DNA of 44,172 nt from Chitinophagales bacterium (GTDB lineage: Bacteria > Bacteroidota > Bacteroidia > Chitinophagales > JABDMM01), in the NCBI GenBank assembly GCA_013001465.1, contig JABDMM010000044.1, positions 1 through 44,172 on the forward strand, read 5' to 3'. The notes under the pieces were generated by a model, which saw nothing but the letters and a program-made list of their open reading frames with translations, had not been told where the DNA came from and did no database searches. A program made the translations under genes and the position numbers. Position 1 is the first letter of the stretch. Every line of letters starts with the position of its first letter. Positions 8,644 through 18,191 of the stretch are shown one piece after another.

Positions 8644-9396
8644 CTATACTGTGATCCTGGAATAATCAGGAGTTGGAATAAAGTTAAAATTATAGACTTC
8701 CTTTTCAAGATCCTGGTAATTCACTTTAGCAAGTTTACTCACCAAGCCTTTCATTTTCTTTTTTTCGTCGTGGCTATTCACCACACTATCCGGTTTTAGA
8801 ATTTCTATGAGATCATAGACATTTGACATCCCTGGATTTACCTTACCTCCCATTATTGCCGGCAATTCGAACTCTGTAAAAGTGGTCATAAGAAGGCGAA
8901 AGTTCAGACCTTCAATTAGAGATCTATGCACCTCACTTAATACAAAACCATGGGAAGAATAGAAAATCGCGTCGGAACCATTCCTTATCACATGGGCGAA
9001 ATATACGGGGTCAAACCTGTTTCCAGGATGGAGGGACATAATTTCGAGCTTACCTAAATCGGTCCACTCTTCTCTTTTCATCAAATGCAAACGGCTTGCG
9101 TTAAAGGATTTAGCAAGACGCTTAAAAGCTAATTCTGATGCAAAAATTGGAATATTAGTCTCTAATGATTTCAAAGTTTCCTCATGACAGTGGTCGGAGT
9201 AGGATTGTGAAATGACGATCGCGTCATACTGTTGTATTTCAGAGGGCGAAACCGGATCAACAATGTGCCACTGTTGATTCAACCAAGTAAAACTATCTAT
9301 TTCTGAGCCTATTAGCCATGGGTCGATAATTAGAGCGCTGCCCCAATCTAGTCTCCATGATGTGTCCATGTTTAACCTCTGCAAGTTTATTTCCAT
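8644..9396 (-). CDS. MBL-fold (metallo-beta-lactamase superfamily) protein with degenerate metal motif
   Basis: The protein has about 250 residues and the layout of UlaG-like MBL-fold hydrolases: an N-terminal strand pair with ALIIDPWL, a DAIVISQSYSDHCHEETL motif, the HPGNRF and YSSHGFVLSE strands, and the C-terminal SVVNSHD motif. The canonical HxHxDH reads SQSYSDH, so the first two histidines are missing while the DH and the later HCH are kept. Activity on a metal-bound substrate is therefore uncertain. The ATG at 9396 is preferred to a TTG at 9408. There is no signal peptide. It is divergent from the giant protein gene and convergent with the small 77-residue gene. Confidence 0.75.
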   Translation of the reverse strand: MEINLQRLNMDTSWRLDWGSALIIDPWLIGSEIDSFTWLNQQWHIVDPVSPSEIQQYDAIVISQSYSDHCHEETLKSLETNIPIFASELAFKRLAKSFNASRLHLMKREEWTDLGKLEIMSLHPGNRFDPVYFAHVIRNGSDAIFYSSHGFVLSEVHRSLIEGLNFRLLMTTFTEFELPAIMGGKVNPGMSNVYDLIEILKPDSVVNSHDEKKKMKGLVSKLAKVNYQDLEKEVYNFNFIPTPDYSRITV

Positions 9397-9471
9397 AAAA
9401 TCAATCAAAATATAAGTTGAATCGAAAATAGTGAATACCTAGCCGAGTATTGGCTACGGGAACTTTTATAA

Positions 9472-12400
9472 TTGTTTTCCGTAAAAAAAGCAAACTCATT
9501 TACTCTAAACATCACTTTGAAAATACCTCATTTTCAATATATTATATTATTACTCGCCTTCAATTTAATAATTGGAGTGACTCGATCTATTGCCGGCATT
9601 GAAAAGATCCGGGCAAACTCACTTATAATTGATATGGGTGCCAGCCCTCAGAAAATCAGTAATGGATTGAAGCCTTATGGCTTGATCTATGATCTTGTTT
9701 CCAATCATTACTTACCAATTCAATGGGTGATCAACCCAATAAAAAATAAAGATGGTATCGATTTTTCATACAATGGAAAAGATTACCGTGGAGGTCCCTT
9801 TATCATTCCTAATGAATTTAGAACGCCAGCCATTGATGCGGTGGTAAGTTCATGGGAATCCCTTGGTGTTGAAATCGATACGATTACAAGTGCTATCAAT
9901 GTGCCTGTCACTGTTGTTTTTACATATTTTCCTACCTGGACACTCGACTTTAAGAGTGGCAGCCTGGCAGAGGATTACTTTGAAAACGCCGGTATTCCTG
10001 AATCCTCTTATAAATTTGACTTCCCTCAAAATCTAAAAAGCTGTGATGATGTCTTTATACTTCCGCATGCAGATCCAACATGGGCTACACATAGTAACTT
10101 ATACTGGTGGAATGCACCTGAAGATAGCGGTGGAGTTGCAGGTTGGATATGGTCGAGCTGTCATGCCGTAAGTGTATTTGAAAATCTATTCGATCCAGTT
10201 AATCCCTGGAGGAAAATGAATTTCCTGAGTCAAACTGGAGCTGTAAATTTCAAGAATCACGCCGATGGCACTCCTGCGTATAACTATGCGCTCCCGAATG
10301 ATCCAATAATGCAATTCATGGGAACCCTTGATGGGGCAACTCAGAATGGATCCGAGCAAATATACCTTCCGTTAACTGGAAGTTGGAGGCCTAGCACACA
10401 AGTAGGGGTTTGGGACCCGGATCATCCTGAAGTACCTTCCTTGTCACCGGGAAGAGCGGCAGCACTTGTATTTGGAAATGCCTTTGGGAATCCTCTAGCT
10501 GGTCGAGTAATGTACACCGGAGGCCACTCTCATAATAAAGGTCCCATGATGGATAGAGTTGCGGCGCAGAGAACCTTTTTTAATTTTGCGTTTCAAGCAG
10601 TAGGAGCAAGAGCTACTCATCCTATTTGTGATATTCCGGATGTTTTAAGAATTGGTAATCCAGTAGTTTTAAGTGTTGCAGCAGAAAATGGAAAGTCAAT
10701 GACCGAATTTGGTATCGAATGGTCGGCTGGATGTTCCGGAAATTTTAGCTCAACAACTGATTCTATTGTTACATTTACTCCTACTTCGGTAACAGACGAT
10801 TGTTTTTTCCGAGTTACGATATTCGATACATGTGGCAGACCAACATTCTGCTATAATACTATCAGAGTTGAACCGGATCCTCTACCACCTATAGCTGAAC
10901 GTGATACTGCACAAACAAATCCATACACGGATGTAACTTACGATGTGTTATTCAATGACTTCGACCCGAACTATGATTCAATGTATGTTTCCGGATTTAT
11001 TGGCAGCAACCCAACGGCGGCTGGTGGGCTTTTCACAAACAATAATGATGGAACTGTAACTTATGCTCCACTCCCATCTTATACCGGATTTGACTCACTA
11101 CAGTATATAGTTTGCGATACTACCGGCTTATGCGATACCTCGATGATCGTGATAGACATCACTTATCCTGATTCTGATGCAGACGGTATCACGGACGACA
11201 TCGATATTGATGATGACAACGACGGGATAAGAGATATCGATGAAGGCGATGGTGTTAATCCATCCGCAGACGCTGATGTTGATGCTATTCCAAATTTTAT
11301 CGATACGGACTATCCTGGGTTTTCTGATGTGAATTCTGATGGCATCAATGACATTTTCGATACCGATCTCGATGGGATAGCGGATCATCTTGATCTTGAT
11401 ACCGACAATGACGGAATACCTGATGCACTTGAAGCCAATGGTGGAACCGCTACAGGATTATATTCAAGTACTAATGCAAGAATTGGTGGCCTTGTTGGAC
11501 CTAATGGATGGCCGGATACAGTCGATAATATTGAAACCACAAATGCTGCACTTCCTTTACCTGACTCTGATGGAGATGGAATAAAAGACTTTAAAGATCT
11601 GGACAGCGATGATGATGGGATCCAGGATATCATTGAAGCTGGTGGCGTAGATGTAAATAGTGATGCTATAGTAGATAATTTTACTGATGTTAACTCCGAT
11701 GGACTAGATGATCAAATACTATCTTCTCCATTACCAATAACCAATACAGATGCCGATGCATATATATTCTATGACTATATCGACATCGATTCTGATGACG
11801 ATGGCATTATAGATAATATTGAGAGTCAGTCTACCAGTGGCTATACCGCACCTATTTCATCAGATACTGATGGAGATGGATGGGATAATGCATATGATTC
11901 CGATAATGCAGGTACCGCAATTGTCTTAAATGATCATGATGGAGATAATATCTATGATCTACATGATACAGATAGTGATAATGATCTGGTAGGAGATTCC
12001 ATCGAAGGACATGATCTTGATTCAAACGGTGTAGCAGATCTCAGTTTTTCCGGAGCGGATGCGGATAGCGATGGTTTGGATAATGCTTATGACCCAGATT
12101 TTATTGTTTGTACTGCAACTGCACTCGGGCAGCCAGCAAATGGTGGTTGTGCCGCATTACAAGATTTTGATGGCCTTCAAGATAGAGACTGGAGAGATGC
12201 AGATGATGATAACGATCGAGTACTTACGAAGAATGAAATACCGGATGCGGATGCGAATGGCCAGCCGGATTATCTGGAAGCAGCCGGGAACTGTGTACTT
12301 CCCGAAGTTTTATATCTGGATAAAACAGTGGATACAATATACCAGGCGACAGCTTGTAATTCCTCAGGTGTTACTAATCGCGATTCTGCAGTAGGCTTAC

Positions 12401-15400
12401 CTGACGGGCAATTGACCGGACTTCTTCAGAATAATGATTATATCATTATCGATTTTGGAACCCCAATCCCTAAGGATGCGACGATCTGGATACATGCGAG
12501 CGGCAGTGGAAATCTCAGAGTACTTCGAAGTTCAGGCATACCACCTTGTGCCTTTAGTGGCGTTGTGCTGGATAACAACCTCCCGGTTGTTCCAAGTGGT
12601 TCAACAACTCTGACCTGGTCTTCACCAATCATTATCATAGACGGAATATTGTCATCAAATCTTCAAATCGATGCAGTTTATGCAATTGTTGATAGTTCAC
12701 AATGTGTGAATCCCAAACCCATTGCAGGTGATGACAGTTATACAGTATACACAAATCAGTCAATTTCTGCTAATGTGTTGATCAATGATGTCGATCCACT
12801 CCAAGATACGCTGTTATTTTCTGGATTTGATCTTATATCACCAGGTGTATCTGTTGCGGTAAATCCAGATAAAACCCTTCGAATTACACCAACACCAAAT
12901 TCAGTCGGAACAGATAGTTTTCTTTACTATGTCTGCAATCGATATGGAGATTGCGACACCGCTCTTGTTGAACTGGAGGTTTTATCCAGCGGGTGCCCGA
13001 ATGGAACTCAGCTATTGATAAAATATGATACACTCTACGCAGATACTATAATTGAATGCCGTGTAGACAACAATGATAATTCAGACAGATGCGACCCGGA
13101 AATTCTGGGTGTGCCTGATAATTCAGCAACATCCAGTGATTTTAAAAGAGTAAATGACTCAACAATTGTGAAGTTTGCTCAGGTGATTCCTGCGGTGGTT
13201 ACAAATCCCTGGATCAATATCTTTGTCGATGATGCAAAGTGGAGTTCCACGGTTGGAACTGGAATTGAGGTCAGTGTATCTCTTGACAATAACTCTTATA
13301 CAATACTCGACAGTTTATATAAACCGAATGTAACAACAAATGTAACGTATGGATCCTCATTCAACACATATATAGTCACGACTATGTCTGAGATTCCGTT
13401 CCAGTATGTTAAAATAAAGCATCTTGGGAGTGATAACGAGGAGGCAAATATTGAAGCTATCGAAGTAGTGTTCGAAACTCAAGACTATTGTTCAAATGGA
13501 TTCAGACCCACAGCTTTAGATGATACAGGTTCAACGAATGCAAACATCTCCAAAAATTTACAGGTTTTATTGAATGACTTTGATCCACTAAACGACACAC
13601 TTGTACTTACATCAATTGTCGATAGTTCAAGCCTTACAGGTTCCGTTTCATTCCAACCAAATGGATCGATCGATTATACACCCGAACTAAATGTAGTTGG
13701 TTTTGATACCTTTTCATATTCTGTTTGTGATACTCATAGCAGCAGCAATGGCTTATTTGAGCGAAGACTTATTGTGAACGCTGAAGATGCAGAACAAACG
13801 ATTGATTCATTTAATTCTGCAGATTATGGACTTTACAATGATCTGGGAGAAGTTGACCCTGCAAACACAGATTCAAATTTAGTCGCCATGAGATTTTCAA
13901 ACATCCTTATCCCGGATGGAGCTGTGATAGATAGTGCCAGGTTATTATTAACCTGCGCTGAAAATGGGTCATCTAACTTGAACATCTATATCATGGGGAC
14001 CGCCGAAGATCATTCGAATGATTATTCTTCGGGGCAAATACAAAATAGAAATCTAGGCACCTCAAGAGTAAACTGGAATATTGGAACAACTTCATGGGTG
14101 TTAGATAATCAGTATATCTCTCCTGACATTTCATCAATTATCAAAGAAACAATTTCAAGGCCTGGTTGGAATTATGGCAATCACCTCTCTTTGATTTTCA
14201 AAGGGACTGGAAACAGAAGAGTATTTTCTTATGACAATGATCTAACTAAGGCTCCGGTTTTACAAGTATTCTATAAAACTGCGGGGTCCTGCGATACTGC
14301 AACAGTTATCGTTAATGTAAAAAACAAACGCCCTATTGCAGTAGATGATAAGGATACAATGGAAATCAATACCTCGAGTGTAATTTTTCTAACAGCTAAT
14401 GATATTGAGCCTGATGGAGGGAATCTTGTCATTACAGAAGTTATAAATCAGACCAACAACAACTCGGTCACCTTTATTAATCAAGATACACTCTTAACTT
14501 ACCTTCCAGAACCTGATTTTATCGGAAATGACACGCTGTGGTATGTCGTTTGTGATGATCAAATACCATCGGGTTGTGACACTGCAGAACTCATAGTAAC
14601 TGTTACACCATTTGTAAATGATCCTCCAATTGCAGTTACAGATTATGATACTACCGAAGAAAATGAGAATATCGTGATCTACATGTATAACAATGATATT
14701 GAACCCGATTTTCAAAATATTGTTCGGGGTGGAATTGTCGACTCAACAGTTAATGGGAACCTCATTCACAATCCATTGTTTGGCGTAATTTACATACCTG
14801 ACCCTTCTTTTAATGGCTTGGATTCATTCACCTATCAAATATGTGATGATTACTCGCCTGCACTATGTGATACAGGAGCAGTATATATCACAGTGACTTC
14901 TCCTACAAATGATCCTCCAACTCCATATAATGATTATGCAACTGCATATCATACCTATACAACAACGATCAACGTCTATAACAACGATGTTGATGAGGAA
15001 GGCCCAATTGATACATTCAGTGTTACCATTACAGCAACGCCAAACAATGGAACTGTAATAAACAACGGAGATGGAACCATAGACTATACACCAACAGCTC
15101 CATATGTTGGAATCGACACTTTTGAATATTCGATCTGTGATCTGGGATCACCATTACCAGCAGAATGCGCTACTGCATTTGTATTTGTAACAGTATATGC
15201 TGCCAATACTCCTCCAATAGCGATCGATGATTATGACACCACTTCAGTTAATCAAGTGTGGTATATCGATGCTACAGATAATGATTCTGATCTGGAAAGT
15301 TCAACATTATCAGCGAGCGCTGGCCCTCTGGTTCCATCCAACGGAGTTTTTACCGTATTTCCCAATGGAATAATTGAGTACAAACCTGACTCTTTATATG

Positions 15401-16152
15401 TAGGGACAGATTCTTTCAGCTACATCATCTGCGATGATGGAGGCCCAATCATGTGTGATACAGCGACAGTGTATATGTTCGTGCAAAACAACCCACCAAT
15501 AGCTAATATAGACTATTACTTTGCTAACCCTGATTCAATGGTATTTATGTATGTTTCCGATAACGATGCTGATCCAGATGGACATTATATCCAAATAACC
15601 AGTGCCGGAAGTGATGCAAACAACGGGATGACGATCAAAGGTGGTACGGTAACATTGCAGGGAGATACAGCAGTAACATATACGTCTGCTCCTGCCTTTA
15701 CAGGAATTGACACCTTCTATTACAGTATCTGTGACACTCAAAATCCTTCCTTATGCGATACTGGCCTTGTTATTGTTACTGTGGTGATCGAAGATTGTGA
15801 TAACAATATTGATGATGATGGAGATGGATTAGTAGATTGTTTCGATTATGGTTGCATTCCTCCAACTCCGGATACCATTTATTCCAGTGCAAATTATATC
15901 TGTTCTAATGCTTTAGGAGAAGTGTTCAGTACTGATTCAGTTTACGGAGCAGGAGTCTCATATGTCTGGTCAGTTCCAGCTGGTGCGACCATTACTTCTG
16001 GTCAGGGAAGTGGAGAAATTACGGTAGATTGGGGTACGACGAGTGGCCAGGTTTGTGTAATATCTACTAACGGATCTTGTAACAGCTCGATGAGGTGTAG
16101 ATTCTATAGCTCAATAAATAAGCCGGATAAACCAGCACTGATAAATCACTAA
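9472..16152 (+). CDS. Giant exported multidomain protein: amidotransferase-like domain, Ca-binding array, Big_9 repeats
   Basis: About 2226 residues. A signal sequence with YIILLLAFNLIIGV lies near residues 24-37. Residues about 145-375 look like a class I glutamine-amidotransferase/ThuA-type fold: strand DDVFILPHADP, SSCHAVS with C230, and YTGGHSHN with H352. Residues 473-565 are a Big_9/cadherin-like repeat. Residues about 566-938 are an Asp-rich TSP3-like array of DxDxDG calcium-binding motifs. Two beta-sandwich domains (about 940-1075 and 1176-1343) alternate with further Big_9 repeats starting near 1082, 1345, 1620, 1719, 1815, 1915 and 2008. The 1345 repeat is split by a DNRLRE-like domain (about 1421-1605). 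A CDNxIDDDGDGLVDC motif lies near 2110, followed by a PKD-like domain. The protein ends in NKPDKPALINH without a T9SS sorting domain. The start is uncertain: no ATG precedes the signal sequence; TTG at 9472 or TTG at 9517 are candidates. A surface or secreted location is inferred. Confidence 0.88.
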   Translation: MFSVKKANSFTLNITLKIPHFQYIILLLAFNLIIGVTRSIAGIEKIRANSLIIDMGASPQKISNGLKPYGLIYDLVSNHYLPIQWVINPIKNKDGIDFSYNGKDYRGGPFIIPNEFRTPAIDAVVSSWESLGVEIDTITSAINVPVTVVFTYFPTWTLDFKSGSLAEDYFENAGIPESSYKFDFPQNLKSCDDVFILPHADPTWATHSNLYWWNAPEDSGGVAGWIWSSCHAVSVFENLFDPVNPWRKMNFLSQTGAVNFKNHADGTPAYNYALPNDPIMQFMGTLDGATQNGSEQIYLPLTGSWRPSTQVGVWDPDHPEVPSLSPGRAAALVFGNAFGNPLAGRVMYTGGHSHNKGPMMDRVAAQRTFFNFAFQAVGARATHPICDIPDVLRIGNPVVLSVAAENGKSMTEFGIEWSAGCSGNFSSTTDSIVTFTPTSVTDDCFFRVTIFDTCGRPTFCYNTIRVEPDPLPPIAERDTAQTNPYTDVTYDVLFNDFDPNYDSMYVSGFIGSNPTAAGGLFTNNNDGTVTYAPLPSYTGFDSLQYIVCDTTGLCDTSMIVIDITYPDSDADGITDDIDIDDDNDGIRDIDEGDGVNPSADADVDAIPNFIDTDYPGFSDVNSDGINDIFDTDLDGIADHLDLDTDNDGIPDALEANGGTATGLYSSTNARIGGLVGPNGWPDTVDNIETTNAALPLPDSDGDGIKDFKDLDSDDDGIQDIIEAGGVDVNSDAIVDNFTDVNSDGLDDQILSSPLPITNTDADAYIFYDYIDIDSDDDGIIDNIESQSTSGYTAPISSDTDGDGWDNAYDSDNAGTAIVLNDHDGDNIYDLHDTDSDNDLVGDSIEGHDLDSNGVADLSFSGADADSDGLDNAYDPDFIVCTATALGQPANGGCAALQDFDGLQDRDWRDADDDNDRVLTKNEIPDADANGQPDYLEAAGNCVLPEVLYLDKTVDTIYQATACNSSGVTNRDSAVGLPDGQLTGLLQNNDYIIIDFGTPIPKDATIWIHASGSGNLRVLRSSGIPPCAFSGVVLDNNLPVVPSGSTTLTWSSPIIIIDGILSSNLQIDAVYAIVDSSQCVNPKPIAGDDSYTVYTNQSISANVLINDVDPLQDTLLFSGFDLISPGVSVAVNPDKTLRITPTPNSVGTDSFLYYVCNRYGDCDTALVELEVLSSGCPNGTQLLIKYDTLYADTIIECRVDNNDNSDRCDPEILGVPDNSATSSDFKRVNDSTIVKFAQVIPAVVTNPWINIFVDDAKWSSTVGTGIEVSVSLDNNSYTILDSLYKPNVTTNVTYGSSFNTYIVTTMSEIPFQYVKIKHLGSDNEEANIEAIEVVFETQDYCSNGFRPTALDDTGSTNANISKNLQVLLNDFDPLNDTLVLTSIVDSSSLTGSVSFQPNGSIDYTPELNVVGFDTFSYSVCDTHSSSNGLFERRLIVNAEDAEQTIDSFNSADYGLYNDLGEVDPANTDSNLVAMRFSNILIPDGAVIDSARLLLTCAENGSSNLNIYIMGTAEDHSNDYSSGQIQNRNLGTSRVNWNIGTTSWVLDNQYISPDISSIIKETISRPGWNYGNHLSLIFKGTGNRRVFSYDNDLTKAPVLQVFYKTAGSCDTATVIVNVKNKRPIAVDDKDTMEINTSSVIFLTANDIEPDGGNLVITEVINQTNNNSVTFINQDTLLTYLPEPDFIGNDTLWYVVCDDQIPSGCDTAELIVTVTPFVNDPPIAVTDYDTTEENENIVIYMYNNDIEPDFQNIVRGGIVDSTVNGNLIHNPLFGVIYIPDPSFNGLDSFTYQICDDYSPALCDTGAVYITVTSPTNDPPTPYNDYATAYHTYTTTINVYNNDVDEEGPIDTFSVTITATPNNGTVINNGDGTIDYTPTAPYVGIDTFEYSICDLGSPLPAECATAFVFVTVYAANTPPIAIDDYDTTSVNQVWYIDATDNDSDLESSTLSASAGPLVPSNGVFTVFPNGIIEYKPDSLYVGTDSFSYIICDDGGPIMCDTATVYMFVQNNPPIANIDYYFANPDSMVFMYVSDNDADPDGHYIQITSAGSDANNGMTIKGGTVTLQGDTAVTYTSAPAFTGIDTFYYSICDTQNPSLCDTGLVIVTVVIEDCDNNIDDDGDGLVDCFDYGCIPPTPDTIYSSANYICSNALGEVFSTDSVYGAGVSYVWSVPAGATITSGQGSGEITVDWGTTSGQVCVISTNGSCNSSMRCRFYSSINKPDKPALINH

Positions 16153-16243
16153 AAAATTCGATCATTTTATCGATTAATGAAACACACATATAATTTATTC
16201 GTAAATAAGATTAAATAATTACACACGCGAAAGCGGGCAAATA

Positions 16244-16274
16244 CCCTTGAACCAGGTTCAGGGGTTTTGTTTTT
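16244..16274 (+). terminator. Intrinsic terminator after the giant protein gene
   Basis: CCCTTGAA and TTCAGGGG pair around a CCAGG loop (one T-G wobble) and are followed by TTTTGTTTTT. It lies about 90 bases after the stop of the 2226-residue protein gene. The remaining gene-free sequence between 16153 and 16403 shows only this hairpin and the next gene's promoter box. Confidence 0.8.
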
Positions 16275-16354
16275 ATATGAACCTTCCAAATGTGTTCTCT
16301 CCACTCTCAGCATAGTAATCATATATACTAATTAATAAATTGTCCTATAAACCC

Positions 16355-16362
16355 TATATTTG
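16355..16362 (+). promoter_or_regulatory. -7 box of the 16404 gene
   Basis: TATATTTG matches the Bacteroidota -7 consensus exactly, 41 bases before the ATG at 16404. No consensus -33 element at 19-base spacing. Confidence 0.5.
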
Positions 16363-16403
16363 CTTTAGATATAGAACGTCTATTTCTACTGAAAGCCCTT
16401 ATC

Positions 16404-17657
16404 ATGAAGCAAATATTTACTATAGTACTCATAGTTCTGATATGCTTTAATCTTTATTCTCAGGAAAACAGAATAAAGGTCAAAACTCAGAATGACATAC
16501 CTGCCCACTTTACAACGAATCCTTTAAATCCTAAATTGGAAGGTCAACGAATTATTCCGAGAAAGATCACACTCTATATTTTCAGTGAAACAAAAATTGA
16601 TGGTCAGGAATATGTTATTGTCAAAACAGGATCCCAGAAGGGTATTTTGAGTGTAAATGAGGAGTACCGTGTAGTTAAGAATCAATTTTATCTGGTTAAG
16701 AAAGAGGATCTGGTAAGAAGTACTAGCCCGGTTAACAAAAAACTACAGATCTCATCTACAAGTGAAAGGTTTTATTGGGAAACATTATCTGATATTCATG
16801 TTTACAAGTGCAATTTCAATTCTGCAGGGCTTCCAGAAGCTCAAATGGGGGAAAGGGATTGGCTTCCTGAAGGAACCGGGTTTGTTACTGTTGGCAAGCT
16901 TACACAAGCAATATCTAATGAAGAAGAAACTTCAAATGATGGGTTTTACGATGATGGTAGTGTTTCCAAAGTAGAGAATGTTTATATCATCAAACTCGTC
17001 AACTACAAACATGAAAAAAATCTGGATAAAGCTCAACGTGAGATCCTATATACTAAGTTTGCGCAATTCAGCATAGATCCATATGGCGTTCAAGCAGATG
17101 AAGACGGATCAGATTCCAGGCCATCACTTACTAAATTTTATTATATCAAAGACGAAATTCTGGAATCACCATATAGTAGAAAAGTTTATGAAATCGGCAA
17201 AAATAGTATCCAATTGAGTTTTGGGGCATTAACTGTTCCTATTAAGATGAGATTAGGAAACAACAAAGACAGTAATGGTGATCCAACCGATAATGATGAA
17301 GACCTCGATTTCGATATATCAACAGATCTGTCTGTCGGACCATTTGCCGGAGTGAAGTGGCGCATAAACAAAGTCCTACCATGGTATTTTACAATGGGTG
17401 GAACTTTTGCTTTATCTTTTGTTAGTATAAATTCTGATGTTGTGGTGCCAAATAGAGTCGTATCTCCAGAAACAGTAGCTGGAGTTACTTTTGCAATAAC
17501 GCCTGCACTTTTTGAATTCGACAATTTTCAAATCGGGACCGCGTTTGGGGTCGATCTTGTCGGGAAGGATAATAACGCCTGGATCTATAACAAAAAACCG
17601 TGGTTTTCACTTGCTATCGGTTATAACTTTCTTAAGCCCAAAGAAGGAAGTGATTAA
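16404..17657 (+). CDS. Exported envelope protein of unknown function
   Basis: A 417-residue protein not recognised as a named family. A clear signal peptide (IFTIVLIVLICFNLYSQE) has the Bacteroidota-style YSQ cleavage region. The middle portion has mixed beta-type and charged sequence including an acidic stretch near residue 295 (DNDEDLDFD). The last 120 residues show alternating polar/hydrophobic strands with aromatic ends (WYFTMGGTFALSFVS, WFSLAIGYNFL) as in outer-membrane beta-barrel strands, and the protein nearly ends in such a strand. Outer-membrane location is inferred. There is no T9SS sorting domain. The next gene follows within 30 bases. Confidence 0.7.
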   Translation: MKQIFTIVLIVLICFNLYSQENRIKVKTQNDIPAHFTTNPLNPKLEGQRIIPRKITLYIFSETKIDGQEYVIVKTGSQKGILSVNEEYRVVKNQFYLVKKEDLVRSTSPVNKKLQISSTSERFYWETLSDIHVYKCNFNSAGLPEAQMGERDWLPEGTGFVTVGKLTQAISNEEETSNDGFYDDGSVSKVENVYIIKLVNYKHEKNLDKAQREILYTKFAQFSIDPYGVQADEDGSDSRPSLTKFYYIKDEILESPYSRKVYEIGKNSIQLSFGALTVPIKMRLGNNKDSNGDPTDNDEDLDFDISTDLSVGPFAGVKWRINKVLPWYFTMGGTFALSFVSINSDVVVPNRVVSPETVAGVTFAITPALFEFDNFQIGTAFGVDLVGKDNNAWIYNKKPWFSLAIGYNFLKPKEGSD

Positions 17658-17668
17658 CATTTGAGTAG

Positions 17669-17676
17669 TATTTTTG
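17669..17676 (+). promoter_or_regulatory. Possible -7 box directly before the DUF1905 gene
   Basis: TATTTTTG fits TAnnTTTG but ends only five bases before the ATG at 17682, giving an almost leaderless transcript. It may be chance in AT-rich sequence. Confidence 0.25.
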
Positions 17677-17681
17677 AAATC

Positions 17682-18191
17682 ATGTCAGAAAAATTTCAAT
17701 CTAAAATCGACCAGTTTGATGGTGATCTTTGGGGATTTCATTTCAAAGTGGAAAAATCCATTGCGGAAAAGCTAATAGATGGTAAAAACAGACGAGTGGT
17801 CTGTACGATCAACAATTCTCACTCCTATCAGTGCGGTTTAATGCCCTATGGAGATGGTGACTATTTCATCAACGTAAATAAAACGATCAGAACTAAACTT
17901 AATCTCTCAGAAGGTTCTAAGGTTGATATCGTCCTGGAAAAAGATGAGTCAAAATACGGACTTCCAATGCCAGAAGAGTTTGAGGAAGTGTTAAATCAAG
18001 ATAAAAAAGCTAACAAATATTTTCATGAACTCACACCTGGAAAGCAGCGAACTCTCTTATATATCGCCAGCAATCCTAAAAATACAGACAAGCGTATAAG
18101 AAAGGCATTTATCATTGCTGAACATCTAAAATTTAACTCAGGTAAAATAGATTACAGACAACTTAACTCAGAACTAAAACAAAAACTCTAG
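17682..18191 (+). CDS. DUF1905 / YdeI-OmpD-associated family protein
   Basis: A protein of 169 residues with an N-terminal DUF1905 beta-barrel-like domain (DLWGFHFKVEK, then GLMPYGDGDYFINVNKTIR) and a C-terminal OmdA/YdeI helical domain. The latter shows the usual PEEFEEVLNQDKKANKYFHELTPGKQR pattern (positions about 108-134) and ends in a helix-rich tail. Members are cytoplasmic; some are described as bacteriocin-protection or OmpD-associated proteins, but their biochemical role is unclear. The ATG at 17682 is preferred to an in-frame TTG at 17661. The stop codon overlaps the stop of the convergent hydrolase gene through a shared CTAG. Confidence 0.8.
   Translation: MSEKFQSKIDQFDGDLWGFHFKVEKSIAEKLIDGKNRRVVCTINNSHSYQCGLMPYGDGDYFINVNKTIRTKLNLSEGSKVDIVLEKDESKYGLPMPEEFEEVLNQDKKANKYFHELTPGKQRTLLYIASNPKNTDKRIRKAFIIAEHLKFNSGKIDYRQLNSELKQKL

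Noticed and set aside
9467-9474. TATAATTG as a promoter box of the giant protein gene
   Set aside because: One mismatch to TAnnTTTG and no -33 element at 19 bases; it overlaps the TTG start candidate, so it only adds doubt about the start and was not listed as a feature.
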